Shown piece by piece: positions 1-6,705 of a stretch of 10,732 bases of DNA. The DNA is taken from contig VFKJ01001110.1 of NCBI GenBank assembly GCA_009885595.1, positions 1-10,732 on the forward strand, in the 5' to 3' direction. Positions within the stretch are counted from its first letter, which is position 1; each line of letters starts with the position of its first letter. Source of the DNA: Myxococcales bacterium (GTDB lineage Bacteria; Myxococcota; Myxococcia; Myxococcales; Myxococcaceae). The position numbers and the translations under genes were made by a program. The notes beneath the pieces were generated by a model. The model had not been told where the DNA came from, searched no databases, and saw only the letters and a list, made by a program, of their open reading frames with translations.

Positions 1-230
1 ACCTCGGCGCCCAGCGCGGTGAGGGTCTCGATCAGCACCGCCGTCTGGGTGGTCATGTGCAGACAGCCGGCGACGCGGGCGCCCTTGAGGGGGAACTTGC
101 CCGCCCACTCGGCGCGCACGGCCATCAGGCCCGGCATCTCCTTCTCGGCGATGGCGATCTCCTTGCGGCCCCACTCAGCGAGCTTGGGGTCGGCGACTTT
201 GTAGGCGGGGAAAGTGGTCTTGTGTTCCAT
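1..230 (-). CDS. ahcY: Adenosylhomocysteinase, N-terminal part (cut by window edge)
   Basis: S-adenosylhomocysteine hydrolase splits SAH into adenosine and homocysteine in the cytoplasm, removing the inhibitory product of SAM-dependent methylation. Only the first 76 or so codons are present; the rest lies beyond base 1. The translation reads MEHKTTFPAYKVADPKLAEW and continues with a GRKEIAIAEKEMPGLM segment and then GCLHMTTQTAVLIETL. This is the family's signature opening, with the conserved substrate-site HMT and QTA residues. The ATG (228-230) has a good ribosome binding site, AAGGA at 238-242, seven bases away. It starts 23 bases after the stop of the upstream SahR-like gene on the same strand, so the two are almost certainly cotranscribed. 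That gap is too short for an SAH riboswitch, so control probably comes from the regulator upstream. The identification is very secure. Confidence 0.95.
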   Translation of the reverse strand, partial: MEHKTTFPAYKVADPKLAEWGRKEIAIAEKEMPGLMAVRAEWAGKFPLKGARVAGCLHMTTQTAVLIETLTALGAE

Positions 231-253
231 GGGTCAATCCTTGGTTTTGAGGT

Positions 254-1288
254 TCACTGCGATGAAGACGACAGGGGCTTCTGGGCGACCCAGGCGTGCC
301 AGCTGACGGACGCGTCGGGACCGACCGGGTGAAAAGAATTGGGAATGCCGGCGTCACCGAGCAGGTGAAGCCCGGCCTCGCGCACGAAGCGCTTCACGTC
401 GTCGCCGCCGAAGCCGAGCCACACGTCGCCGGCGTCGGTGCGCAGCGCGTCGAGCTCGTGGGGCAGGTAGTCCATCACCACCAGGTGGCCGCCCTTCTTG
501 AGCAGCCGGGAGAACGCCTGCACCGCCGAAGCGGGGCGCGACGCGTGATGGAGGATGCGGCCGGCGAAGACGAGATCGGCGCCGCCCGCGGCATCGACCC
601 GCTGCACCAGCGCGGCGTCGTCGTAGCTGCCGGGGAAGAGGCTGACGTGATGAAAGCCCCGCGCCGCCACCCGCTCCGCGACCCGCGCCAGCTGCGCCTG
701 GCTGCGATCGACCGCGATCACCCGCGCGAAGAGCGGCGCCAGCACGTCGAGCGAGAGGCCTTCACCGGTGCCCACGTCGACTGCCAGTCCACGCCCCGGC
801 ATCAGGAAGGACAGCGCGGAGAGGTGCGCCAGGTGCTCAGGCGAGGCGGGCACCGACGAGGTCGAGGTGGAGCTCAAGGGCTGCTCGAAGTGCGAGCGGC
901 TCTGCTCTTCCCGCGCCGCCACCACGCCCGGCACCCGCGAAAGGCTGCCGTCGGCCAGGCACAGGCGCTGACCCTCGGAGAGCGCCTCGGTCAGCACCGG
1001 ATCGGCCGCGATGGTGGCCAGGCCCGTGCGCAGGAAGAGCCGGGTGCCGTCTTTCCGCGCGTCGAGCAGCCCCGCCTCGCGCAGCGGCGCCACCTTGCGG
1101 CTCATCTGCGGCTGGCTGTCGTCGAGCAAGCTCGCCAGCTCGGACACCGAGAGCTCTTCCGACTCGCACAACGCCAGCAGCTGCAGCCGGCCCGGCTCCG
1201 CCAGCAGACGGAACAACTCCACCCGGGGAAGCCGCGCCGCGGTGCTGGAAGGGGTGAGGGCCGGAAGCACCCCCGAGGAATAATGCAT
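254..1288 (-). CDS. SahR-like ArsR-family repressor fused to a SAM-methyltransferase-type domain
   Basis: Two-domain protein of 344 residues. Residues about 24-90 are a winged helix of the ArsR type (LFRLLAEPGRLQLLAL, then recognition-helix region SVSELASLL...QMSRKVAPLREAGLL). The ArsR metal-site ELCVCD is absent: the matching stretch has no paired cysteines, so it is unlikely to sense metal. Residues about 150-300 are a Rossmann methyltransferase fold with motif I DVGTGEG (171-177), the acidic residue D194 after strand 2, and an LVFAGRILHH motif. The same layout is known for SahR, a repressor in Proteobacteria that releases DNA when its methyltransferase-like domain binds SAH and that controls ahcY, metK, metF and metE/metH. 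Lying 23 bases upstream of ahcY, and about 2 kb from metK, fits that role. The ATG at 1286-1288 was chosen as the first in frame after a stop, but it has no ribosome binding site and lies inside a palindrome; GTG at 1268-1270 is a serious alternative. Methyltransferase activity is not excluded. Confidence 0.85.
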   Translation of the reverse strand: MHYSSGVLPALTPSSTAARLPRVELFRLLAEPGRLQLLALCESEELSVSELASLLDDSQPQMSRKVAPLREAGLLDARKDGTRLFLRTGLATIAADPVLTEALSEGQRLCLADGSLSRVPGVVAAREEQSRSHFEQPLSSTSTSSVPASPEHLAHLSALSFLMPGRGLAVDVGTGEGLSLDVLAPLFARVIAVDRSQAQLARVAERVAARGFHHVSLFPGSYDDAALVQRVDAAGGADLVFAGRILHHASRPASAVQAFSRLLKKGGHLVVMDYLPHELDALRTDAGDVWLGFGGDDVKRFVREAGLHLLGDAGIPNSFHPVGPDASVSWHAWVAQKPLSSSSQ

Positions 1289-1305
1289 TCATGCGCAATG
1301 ATGCA
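1284..1305. promoter_or_regulatory. Imperfect palindrome, probable operator of the SahR-like repressor
   Basis: A 22-base dyad with arms TGCAT (1284-1288) and ATGCA (1301-1305) around a symmetric TGCGCA core (1292-1297); 16 of 22 positions are symmetric. It lies in the divergent region between the regulator and the ion channel gene and covers the regulator's ATG. Size and position suit an autoregulatory ArsR-family site. The assignment to this regulator is inference; no second copy was found in front of metK. Confidence 0.5.
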
Positions 1306-1377
1306 AGTGTCTCGCAAATGACCTGAATCAAAGGCGGAAAACTGGCCCCCGCCGCCAGCTGGGCTCTCCTGAGGGCT

Positions 1378-2385
1378 GTGCTCCCGCTCCTCTGCGCGCT
1401 GGTCCTCACCCAGGCCCCTTCGGCTCGGTCGCCTGAGCGCGTCACGGTGGGCGCGCACCTGCGCAACGTCGAGGGGATCAACCTCCAAGAGAACTCGTAC
1501 TTCGCCTCCTTCGTGCTCTGGGCGACCTGGAAGGGCGAGCGCGACCCCACCAAGACGCTGCGCTTCGTGAACCTGCTGGAAGCCTGGGCCCTCACCCTCA
1601 CCCCGGTCTACGAGGAACCGCTCGTGCTGCCCGATGGGCGGAAGTACCAGCGCTTCGTCGGCGAGGGCCGCTTCTTTCACAAGTTCGAGCTCGCCTCGTT
1701 TCCGCTCGACGCGCAGGAAGTGGTGCTCGAGCTCGAAGACGCCCAGCACGCGGAGAGCGAGCTGCTGCTCGAGGCCGACCCCGCCAGCAGCCTTTCGCCC
1801 GACTTGAGGATCCCGGGGTGGACGGTGAAGCAGCCCGTGCTCGAGGTCCTTCACATCACCTATCCCGGCGCGCTGGGGCTGCCGGCCGACGGCGCGCACT
1901 CGCGGGTGCGCTTCGGCGTCACCCTCGAGCGGCCCTGGCGGGTGTTCTTCATCACCATGTTGCCGCCGATCGTCCTGGTGATGATGTGCTGCTGGTTCAT
2001 CTTCTTCCTGCGGCCCATTCACGTGGAAGCGCGCGTCGGCACCGCGGTCACCGCGCTGCTCACCATCGTCTTCCTGCAGCTCGCCTTCACCGACGACCTG
2101 CCCTACCTCGGCACCACCGTGCTGCTCGACCAGGTGTTCAACTTCTCCTACGCGGTGATCACCGCGGTGCTCGCGGAGTGCGTGGTGGTGATGCGCTGGC
2201 ACGATCGCGTGGTCACGCTGGAGGCCGCGCTGCTCTCGATGCCCGAGTCAGAGCGGCCTGGCCTCGACGCCGAGCGCCGCGCCGCCCGGGAGAAGTTCGA
2301 GCGCATCGACGCCCGCTCGAGGTGGCTCTTCCCCCTGGGCTACGCGCTCGGCTGCCTGGTGATCGTCGCCACCCACGCCGCCTAA
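1378..2385 (+). CDS. Prokaryotic pentameric ligand-gated ion channel (Cys-loop receptor superfamily, GLIC-like)
   Basis: A 335-residue subunit expected to form a homopentameric channel in the inner membrane with its ligand domain in the periplasm. Order: short signal peptide (about 1-17); beta-rich extracellular domain (about 20-185) with VGAHLRNVEGINL, FVLWATWKG and FPLDAQ (108-113), the last matching the FPFDxQ of the Cys-loop, without the flanking disulphide cysteines, as usual in bacteria; M1 (about 189-211) with the conserved proline pair; M2 (about 218-238); an LPYLGTTVLLD link into M3 (about 250-272); a charged intracellular loop; and M4 (about 316-332). Aligned from memory to GLIC without gaps, M2 has Glu217 at -2', Thr225 at 6' and Leu228 at 9', which suggests cation selectivity and a leucine gate. 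The start is GTG with only GAGGG two bases upstream, so it is weakly supported, but the signal peptide fits it. The ligand is unknown. The gene stands alone, divergent from the SahR-like gene. Confidence 0.88.
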   Translation: MLPLLCALVLTQAPSARSPERVTVGAHLRNVEGINLQENSYFASFVLWATWKGERDPTKTLRFVNLLEAWALTLTPVYEEPLVLPDGRKYQRFVGEGRFFHKFELASFPLDAQEVVLELEDAQHAESELLLEADPASSLSPDLRIPGWTVKQPVLEVLHITYPGALGLPADGAHSRVRFGVTLERPWRVFFITMLPPIVLVMMCCWFIFFLRPIHVEARVGTAVTALLTIVFLQLAFTDDLPYLGTTVLLDQVFNFSYAVITAVLAECVVVMRWHDRVVTLEAALLSMPESERPGLDAERRAAREKFERIDARSRWLFPLGYALGCLVIVATHAA

Positions 2386-2387
2386 GA

Positions 2388-2422
2388 GAAAGCCCCCGGA
2401 GCCAGGGGCGCCGGGGGCTTTC
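2388..2422. terminator. Bidirectional intrinsic terminator between convergent genes
   Basis: Perfect 12-base inverted repeat, GAAAGCCCCCGG (2388-2399) and CCGGGGGCTTTC (2411-2422), with an 11-base loop. The hairpin starts two bases after the ion channel stop and ends 20 bases before the lipoprotein stop. The short A and T ends of the stem give a U-run on either strand, though only three long. Confidence 0.85.
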
Positions 2423-2442
2423 GAAACGAAACGAGACGCGTC

Positions 2443-3039
2443 TTAGCGGCTGGTCTGGATCTTCGCGCTGATCTGGCCGGCCACCACGCTCACCGTCTCG
2501 TCGAAGGTGAAGGTGTCCTGGCTGGTCTTGATGGTGCCCTTGAGGACGACCGAGACGCCCGTGCCCGAGGCGCCCAGATCGCCGACCGCCACCGACTGCC
2601 TCACGTCCACGTCGATGAAGTCGTCGAAGGCGCCCTGCACCAGCACCTTGCCCACGAAGCTCTGATCGACCGAGACGGTGGCGCCGCTGGTGAGGACGCT
2701 CTGGGAGAACTTCATCTCGCCGTTGTAGATGGCCACGCCCACGTCGGCCTTGGCCAGGCCGCAGTTCTCGTACTTGAGGCTGAAGCTGGTGGCGACCCCG
2801 CCGCCGCCGATGCTGATGCCGGCGCCGTTGATCGCCGCGTTGCCGCCCTGCGGGCACTTGAAGTCGATGCCGCCCGTGAGATCGACCGGGGTGGACGAGG
2901 CGTCTGCCTTCGCCTTGGTGGGCTGCGAGGCCGCGAAGAGCGCGTCTGCGGCGCCCTGCTTGCCATCGATCTTCGCGCCAGGACCACAGGCCATCATCAC
3001 GAAGCTGCCAACGACGAGCATCAGAACGCGCTTGATCAT
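2443..3039 (-). CDS. Small putative lipoprotein, unknown function
   Basis: I do not recognise the family. The 198-residue product begins MIKRVLMLVVGSFVMMACGP, a basic start, hydrophobic core and lipobox-like MMAC with the lipid-accepting Cys at 18. It should be exported and lipid-anchored; the residue after Cys is Gly, so outer membrane sorting is plausible. Residues about 22-52 are a polar Ala/Lys/Ser linker. The remainder is Gly/Val/Ser/Thr-rich with alternating hydrophobic residues, suggesting a beta-sandwich or barrel-like fold, with two cysteines (62 and 93) that could form a disulphide. The ATG is well supported by GGAGG (3048-3052 on the complementary strand), eight bases away. It is monocistronic: convergent with the channel gene, divergent from metK by 188 bases. 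Base use is like its neighbours, so there is no sign of recent transfer. Confidence 0.75.
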   Translation of the reverse strand: MIKRVLMLVVGSFVMMACGPGAKIDGKQGAADALFAASQPTKAKADASSTPVDLTGGIDFKCPQGGNAAINGAGISIGGGGVATSFSLKYENCGLAKADVGVAIYNGEMKFSQSVLTSGATVSVDQSFVGKVLVQGAFDDFIDVDVRQSVAVGDLGASGTGVSVVLKGTIKTSQDTFTFDETVSVVAGQISAKIQTSR

Positions 3040-3153
3040 GTGTGTTGCCTCCAGGAAGGGATACCGCCTGAGTTGCCGGGTAGGGCCAGGACGATCCCTC
3101 AGAAAAGCTCACCTGTCACTTCAGGCTTTCTGCGGCTCGCCGTCGCCCTTCAT

Positions 3154-3189
3154 CGACCCATTGCCGCGACGGGTCGTGCGCGATAAGGG
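3154..3189 (+). promoter_or_regulatory. Probable metK promoter with an inverted repeat over the -35
   Basis: TTGCCG (3161-3166) and TAAGGG (3184-3189) are separated by 17 bases and lie about 40 bases before metK, a reasonable sigma-70-type pair for a GC-rich genome. A perfect six-base inverted repeat, CGACCC (3154-3159) and GGGTCG (3171-3176), flanks the -35 with an 11-base spacer. It could be an operator. It does not resemble the palindrome at 1284-1305. Confidence 0.45.
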
Positions 3190-3227
3190 GCCCCCCTCTC
3201 AAGCAGCCTTCACCCACGAGGAACGTC

Positions 3228-4397
3228 ATGCCCAAGGACTATTTGTTTACGTCGGAGTCGGTCACCGAAGGCCACCCGGACAAGATTTGCGATCAGATCT
3301 CCGACGGCGTCGTCGACGCGCTCATCGAGAAGGATCCCCGGGCCCGCATCGCCGTGGAGACCCTGGTGAAGACGGGCATCGCGATCGTCGCCGGTGAGGT
3401 CACCACCAACGCGTGGATCGACATCCCCCGCATCGTCCGCAGCACCATCTGCAAGATCGGCTACACCGACTCGGCCATGGGCTACGACGGCAACACCTGC
3501 GGCGTGATGGTGGCCATCGAAGGCCAGAGCCAGGACATCGCCCGCGGCGTCGACGAGAAGGGCGCCAAGGAACAGGGCGCCGGCGACCAGGGCATGATGT
3601 TCGGCTACGCCTGCAACGAGACCGCCGAGCTGATGCCTGCGCCCATTCACTACGCGCACGCGCTCACCCGCAAGCTCGCCGACATCCGCAAGAAGAAGCA
3701 CGACTGGCTGCGGCCCGACGGCAAGAGCCAGGTCACCGTCGAGTACGTCGACGGCAAGCCGGTGCGCATCGACGCGGTCGTCGTCTCCACCCAGCACGCG
3801 GAAGAGGCGTCCAACAAGAAGATCAAGGACGTCATCATGGAGGAGGTCATCAAGGCCTCGCTCCCCGCCAAGCTGATGGACAAGAAGACCAAGTTCTACA
3901 TCAACCCCACCGGCCGCTTCGTCATCGGCGGCCCCATGGGCGACTCCGGCGTCACCGGCCGCAAGATCATCGTCGACACCTACGGCGGCATGGGCCGTCA
4001 CGGCGGCGGCGCGTTCTCCGGCAAGGACCCGTCCAAGGTCGATCGTTCGGCCGCGTACATGGGCCGCTACATCGCCAAGAACGTGGTGGCCGCGGGCCTC
4101 GCCACGCGCTGCGAAGTGCAGATCTCCTACGCCATCGGCGTGGCAGAGCCGGTCAGCGTGATGGTCGAGACGTTCGGCACCGCGGTGGTCGACGAGGACC
4201 GCATCGCCAAGGCCGTGCGCCAGAGCTTCCGCCTCAAGCCGGCGGAGATCATCGAGCACCTCGACCTCCTCAAGCCCATCTACCAGCGCACCGCGGCGTA
4301 CGGTCACTTCGGCCGCAGCGAGTTCAGCTGGGAGCGCACCGACAAGAAGGACGAGCTGCGTGACGCGGCCGGCCTGCGGGGCAAGAGCGCAGCGTAA
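3228..4397 (+). CDS. metK: S-adenosylmethionine synthetase
   Basis: Makes SAM from methionine and ATP, releasing phosphate and diphosphate; cytoplasmic, normally a tetramer, essential in most bacteria. The 389-residue length is normal. All hallmark motifs are present: GHPDK (15-19) at the ATP site, the GAGDQG loop (117-122), GRFVIGGPMGDSG, DTYGG, and the glycine-rich GRHGGGAFSGKDPSKVDRSA phosphate-binding segment followed by AYMGRYIAKN. The ATG has GAGGA (3218-3222) five bases upstream. The gene has its own probable promoter, is divergent from the lipoprotein gene, and is followed after only 20 bases by the PilZ gene, so read-through is likely. With ahcY and the SahR-like regulator nearby, the window covers SAM synthesis and SAH removal. 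No missing residues or irregularities. Confidence 0.98.
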   Translation: MPKDYLFTSESVTEGHPDKICDQISDGVVDALIEKDPRARIAVETLVKTGIAIVAGEVTTNAWIDIPRIVRSTICKIGYTDSAMGYDGNTCGVMVAIEGQSQDIARGVDEKGAKEQGAGDQGMMFGYACNETAELMPAPIHYAHALTRKLADIRKKKHDWLRPDGKSQVTVEYVDGKPVRIDAVVVSTQHAEEASNKKIKDVIMEEVIKASLPAKLMDKKTKFYINPTGRFVIGGPMGDSGVTGRKIIVDTYGGMGRHGGGAFSGKDPSKVDRSAAYMGRYIAKNVVAAGLATRCEVQISYAIGVAEPVSVMVETFGTAVVDEDRIAKAVRQSFRLKPAEIIEHLDLLKPIYQRTAAYGHFGRSEFSWERTDKKDELRDAAGLRGKSAA

Positions 4398-4417
4398 CCT
4401 TCACGCGAGGGCGCGAC

Positions 4418-5190
4418 ATGGCCAGCAGCAAGCAGTCGAGGTCTCTGACGGCGTTGGCGAGGTCGCTGGACACCCGCAAGAAGACTCCCCCTCTCCCCCC
4501 CAGGGGAGAGGGTCGGGGAGAGGGGCTCAAGCCCTCTCTCGTCAGACCCAAACTCGAAAACAAGTTGGCCTCGCTCCCGCCGGTGGCCCCCAAGCTGGCC
4601 ACCCTCGCCCGAGGCCCCGCGCTCGCTTCCATGCAGCGCACCCCCAGCCCGGCCCCCGCGAAGGTGCCGACCGCCACCCGGCCCGGTGGGGGGGGGGCCG
4701 CGCTCCCCGTCGACGCCCGCCGTCAGTACCCCCGCGCGGAGATCCACGTGCGCGCGCACCTCTCGCTCGCCGACGATCCCACCCGGTACTTCGAGGCGGC
4801 GCTGCCCACGCTCAACCTCTCGGTGGGCGGCATGTTCCTCGAGTCGAGCTTCTTCCTGAAGATCGGCACCAGGCTGCACGTGACCCTGCAGCTGCCGCAG
4901 AAGGGCCGCGAGGTGAAGGTGAAGGCCGAGGTGGTGCGCGTCGAGTCGAACGTGCACGGCGCCTCGGGCTTCGCGCTGCGCTTCACCGAATATCTCGAGG
5001 GCAGCCAGGTGACGCTGGCGACGCACTTCCTCTCGCCGGTGCTGCGCGAGTTCCTCAGCCAGTACGCGCAGGAGCACCGCTTCCAGGCCAGCGCCGAGTA
5101 CCTCGCGCACACCGCCGACGTGCTCGCCGCCTGGGAACTGAAGAAGGCCGAGCTGGGCGGCGACGTGTGGGATCTCTTCGCGGGTAAGTC

Positions 5191-5194
<4 letters not shown>
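4418..5194 (+). CDS. PilZ-domain protein, probable c-di-GMP receptor
   Basis: A 258-residue soluble protein. Residues 1-98 are a low-complexity, Pro/Ala/Arg-rich linker. The PilZ domain runs from about 100 to 195 and keeps both c-di-GMP-binding motifs: RxxxR as R102-R106 (RQYPR) and the (D/N)xSxxG motif as N133-G138 (NLSVGG). Binding should therefore be intact. A helical tail of about 60 residues follows (FLSPVLREFLSQYAQEH and onward). The domain resembles the paralogous PilZ family expanded in Myxococcus (TIGR02266 type); that is from memory. ATG 4418 has GAGGG (4407-4411) six bases upstream. The gene follows metK by 20 bases, and its TGA overlaps the GTG of uppP, implying translational coupling. 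Odd points: residues about 24-36 are encoded by a palindromic GGGGAGAGGG-type repeat, and a run of ten Gs lies just before the domain. The partner or output is unknown. Confidence 0.85.
4488..4525. repeat. Palindromic GGGGAGAGGG-type repeat inside the PilZ gene
   Basis: CCCTCTCCCC (4489-4498) and GGGGAGAGGG (4503-4512) form a perfect ten-base stem with a four-base loop; a second GGGGAGAGGGG follows at 4515-4525. It is translated in frame as PPLPPRGEGRGEG. Elements of this look are common dispersed intergenic repeats in GC-rich genomes, which is recalled knowledge; only one copy is visible in this window. Confidence 0.7.
4688..4697 (+). repeat. Homopolymeric run of ten Gs in the PilZ coding sequence
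   Basis: Ten consecutive Gs encode part of a tetraglycine (ggt plus three ggg codons, then gcc) about 20 codons before the PilZ motifs. Runs of this length are prone to slippage in replication and to sequencing error. Gain of one G would put the rest of the gene into a frame that stays open to 5187 but encodes no PilZ domain. Confidence 0.85.
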
Positions 5195-6012
<818 letters not shown>

Positions 6013-6056
6013 TGCGCCTTCCCAAGAACGGCGGGCGGTGAGGGCGTTGGAAGCGT

Positions 6057-6062
6057 TAGGTT
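6057..6062 (+). promoter_or_regulatory. Possible -10 box for a leaderless Nudix transcript
   Basis: TAGGTT ends ten bases before the ATG at 6073, where no ribosome binding site is seen. The same spacing is found for TACGCT before the HD hydrolase gene. No convincing -35 is visible, so this is tentative. Confidence 0.3.
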
Positions 6063-6072
6063 GTGGCACCTC

Positions 6073-6657
6073 ATGACGGCCTCACCCGATCCAGCCGGCC
6101 AGGCCTTCTTCGGCCGGCTGCGAGATCACCTTCACCGCGCGCCCTCGAAGACCTTCGAGGCCCCGGGCCTGGTGCTGAAGGAAGCCGCCGTGCTGGCGCC
6201 GCTCTTCTGGCGAACAGGAGAGCCCTGGGCCTACCTCACCCGGCGGCCGCTCACCCTGCGCAGCCACCCGGGGCAGATCTCCTTTCCGGGCGGCGGGCGG
6301 GAAGCGGGCGACGTGACCCCGCTCCACACCGCCCTGCGCGAGACGCGCGAAGAGCTCGGCATTCCCCCGGAGAGCGTGGAGGTGCTCGGCCTGCTCGGCG
6401 CCATGCCCACCATCACCTCCTTCTGGGTCACGCCTTTCGTGGGGGTGATCCCCGAAGACGTGAAGCTCGAGCCCAACCCCATCGAGATCGACGAGGTGAT
6501 TGCGGCCCCCCTCTGGCGCCTGCGCCGGGAGAAGCGGCATCTTTACCGGGCCGATCGCGACGTCTTCGTCTGGGGTGATGCGCGCCATGTGGTGTGGGGA
6601 GCGACGTGGCGGATGCTGGAGCAGCTGGTCGAACACGTCGAGGCAGTCGGACGCTGA
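6073..6657 (+). CDS. Nudix hydrolase, CoA pyrophosphatase type (NudL/NUDT7-like)
   Basis: Members of this Nudix branch split coenzyme A or acyl-CoA into phosphopantetheine and 3',5'-ADP, with Mg or Mn. The 194 residues carry the branch-specific stretch just before the Nudix box, YLTRRPLTLRSHPGQ followed by ISFPGG (54-74), and the catalytic RETREELG (89-96) with metal-binding Glu93 and Glu94. The first Glu of the textbook box is replaced, as is usual in this branch. A conserved VTPFVG and an acidic EIDEV segment follow. ATG 6073 was chosen because the homologous region begins well after it; TTG at 6061, with GGAAG (6049-6053) upstream, would add four residues. The gene lies 60 bases after uppP and 48 before the NTPase-TPR gene. 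Substrate is inferred from family only. Confidence 0.88.
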   Translation: MTASPDPAGQAFFGRLRDHLHRAPSKTFEAPGLVLKEAAVLAPLFWRTGEPWAYLTRRPLTLRSHPGQISFPGGGREAGDVTPLHTALRETREELGIPPESVEVLGLLGAMPTITSFWVTPFVGVIPEDVKLEPNPIEIDEVIAAPLWRLRREKRHLYRADRDVFVWGDARHVVWGATWRMLEQLVEHVEAVGR

Positions 6658-6705
6658 AGGAGTCGTTGTGCTCGAGTCGACGCTGGTCGAGTCCTGGGGG
6701 GTGAG

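Noticed and set aside
231..253. SAH riboswitch in front of ahcY
   Set aside because: The gap to the upstream stop codon is only 23 bases and is filled by the ribosome binding site.
1102..2202. Long minus-strand open frame across the ion channel gene
   Set aside because: Its product is low-complexity and rich in His, Arg, Glu and Gly, as expected of a shadow frame in GC-rich DNA, while the plus-strand protein has a clear family fold.
3145..3165. Second SahR-like site before metK (TTCAT...CATTG)
   Set aside because: It shares only the TTCAT end with the palindrome at 1284-1305 and lacks its TGCGCA core and symmetric arms.
3210..4307. Long minus-strand open frame across metK
   Set aside because: Shadow of a highly conserved gene; the translation is repetitive Val/Asp/Ala/Gly/His without a domain.
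4360..5187. Overlapping open frame in the PilZ gene
   Set aside because: Arg/Pro/Ala-rich translation with no motif; the PilZ frame carries both c-di-GMP motifs and a ribosome binding site.
6295..6360. Broken Nudix box (first Glu missing)
   Set aside because: The CoA pyrophosphatase branch normally lacks that residue; RExxEExG and the preceding branch motif are intact.
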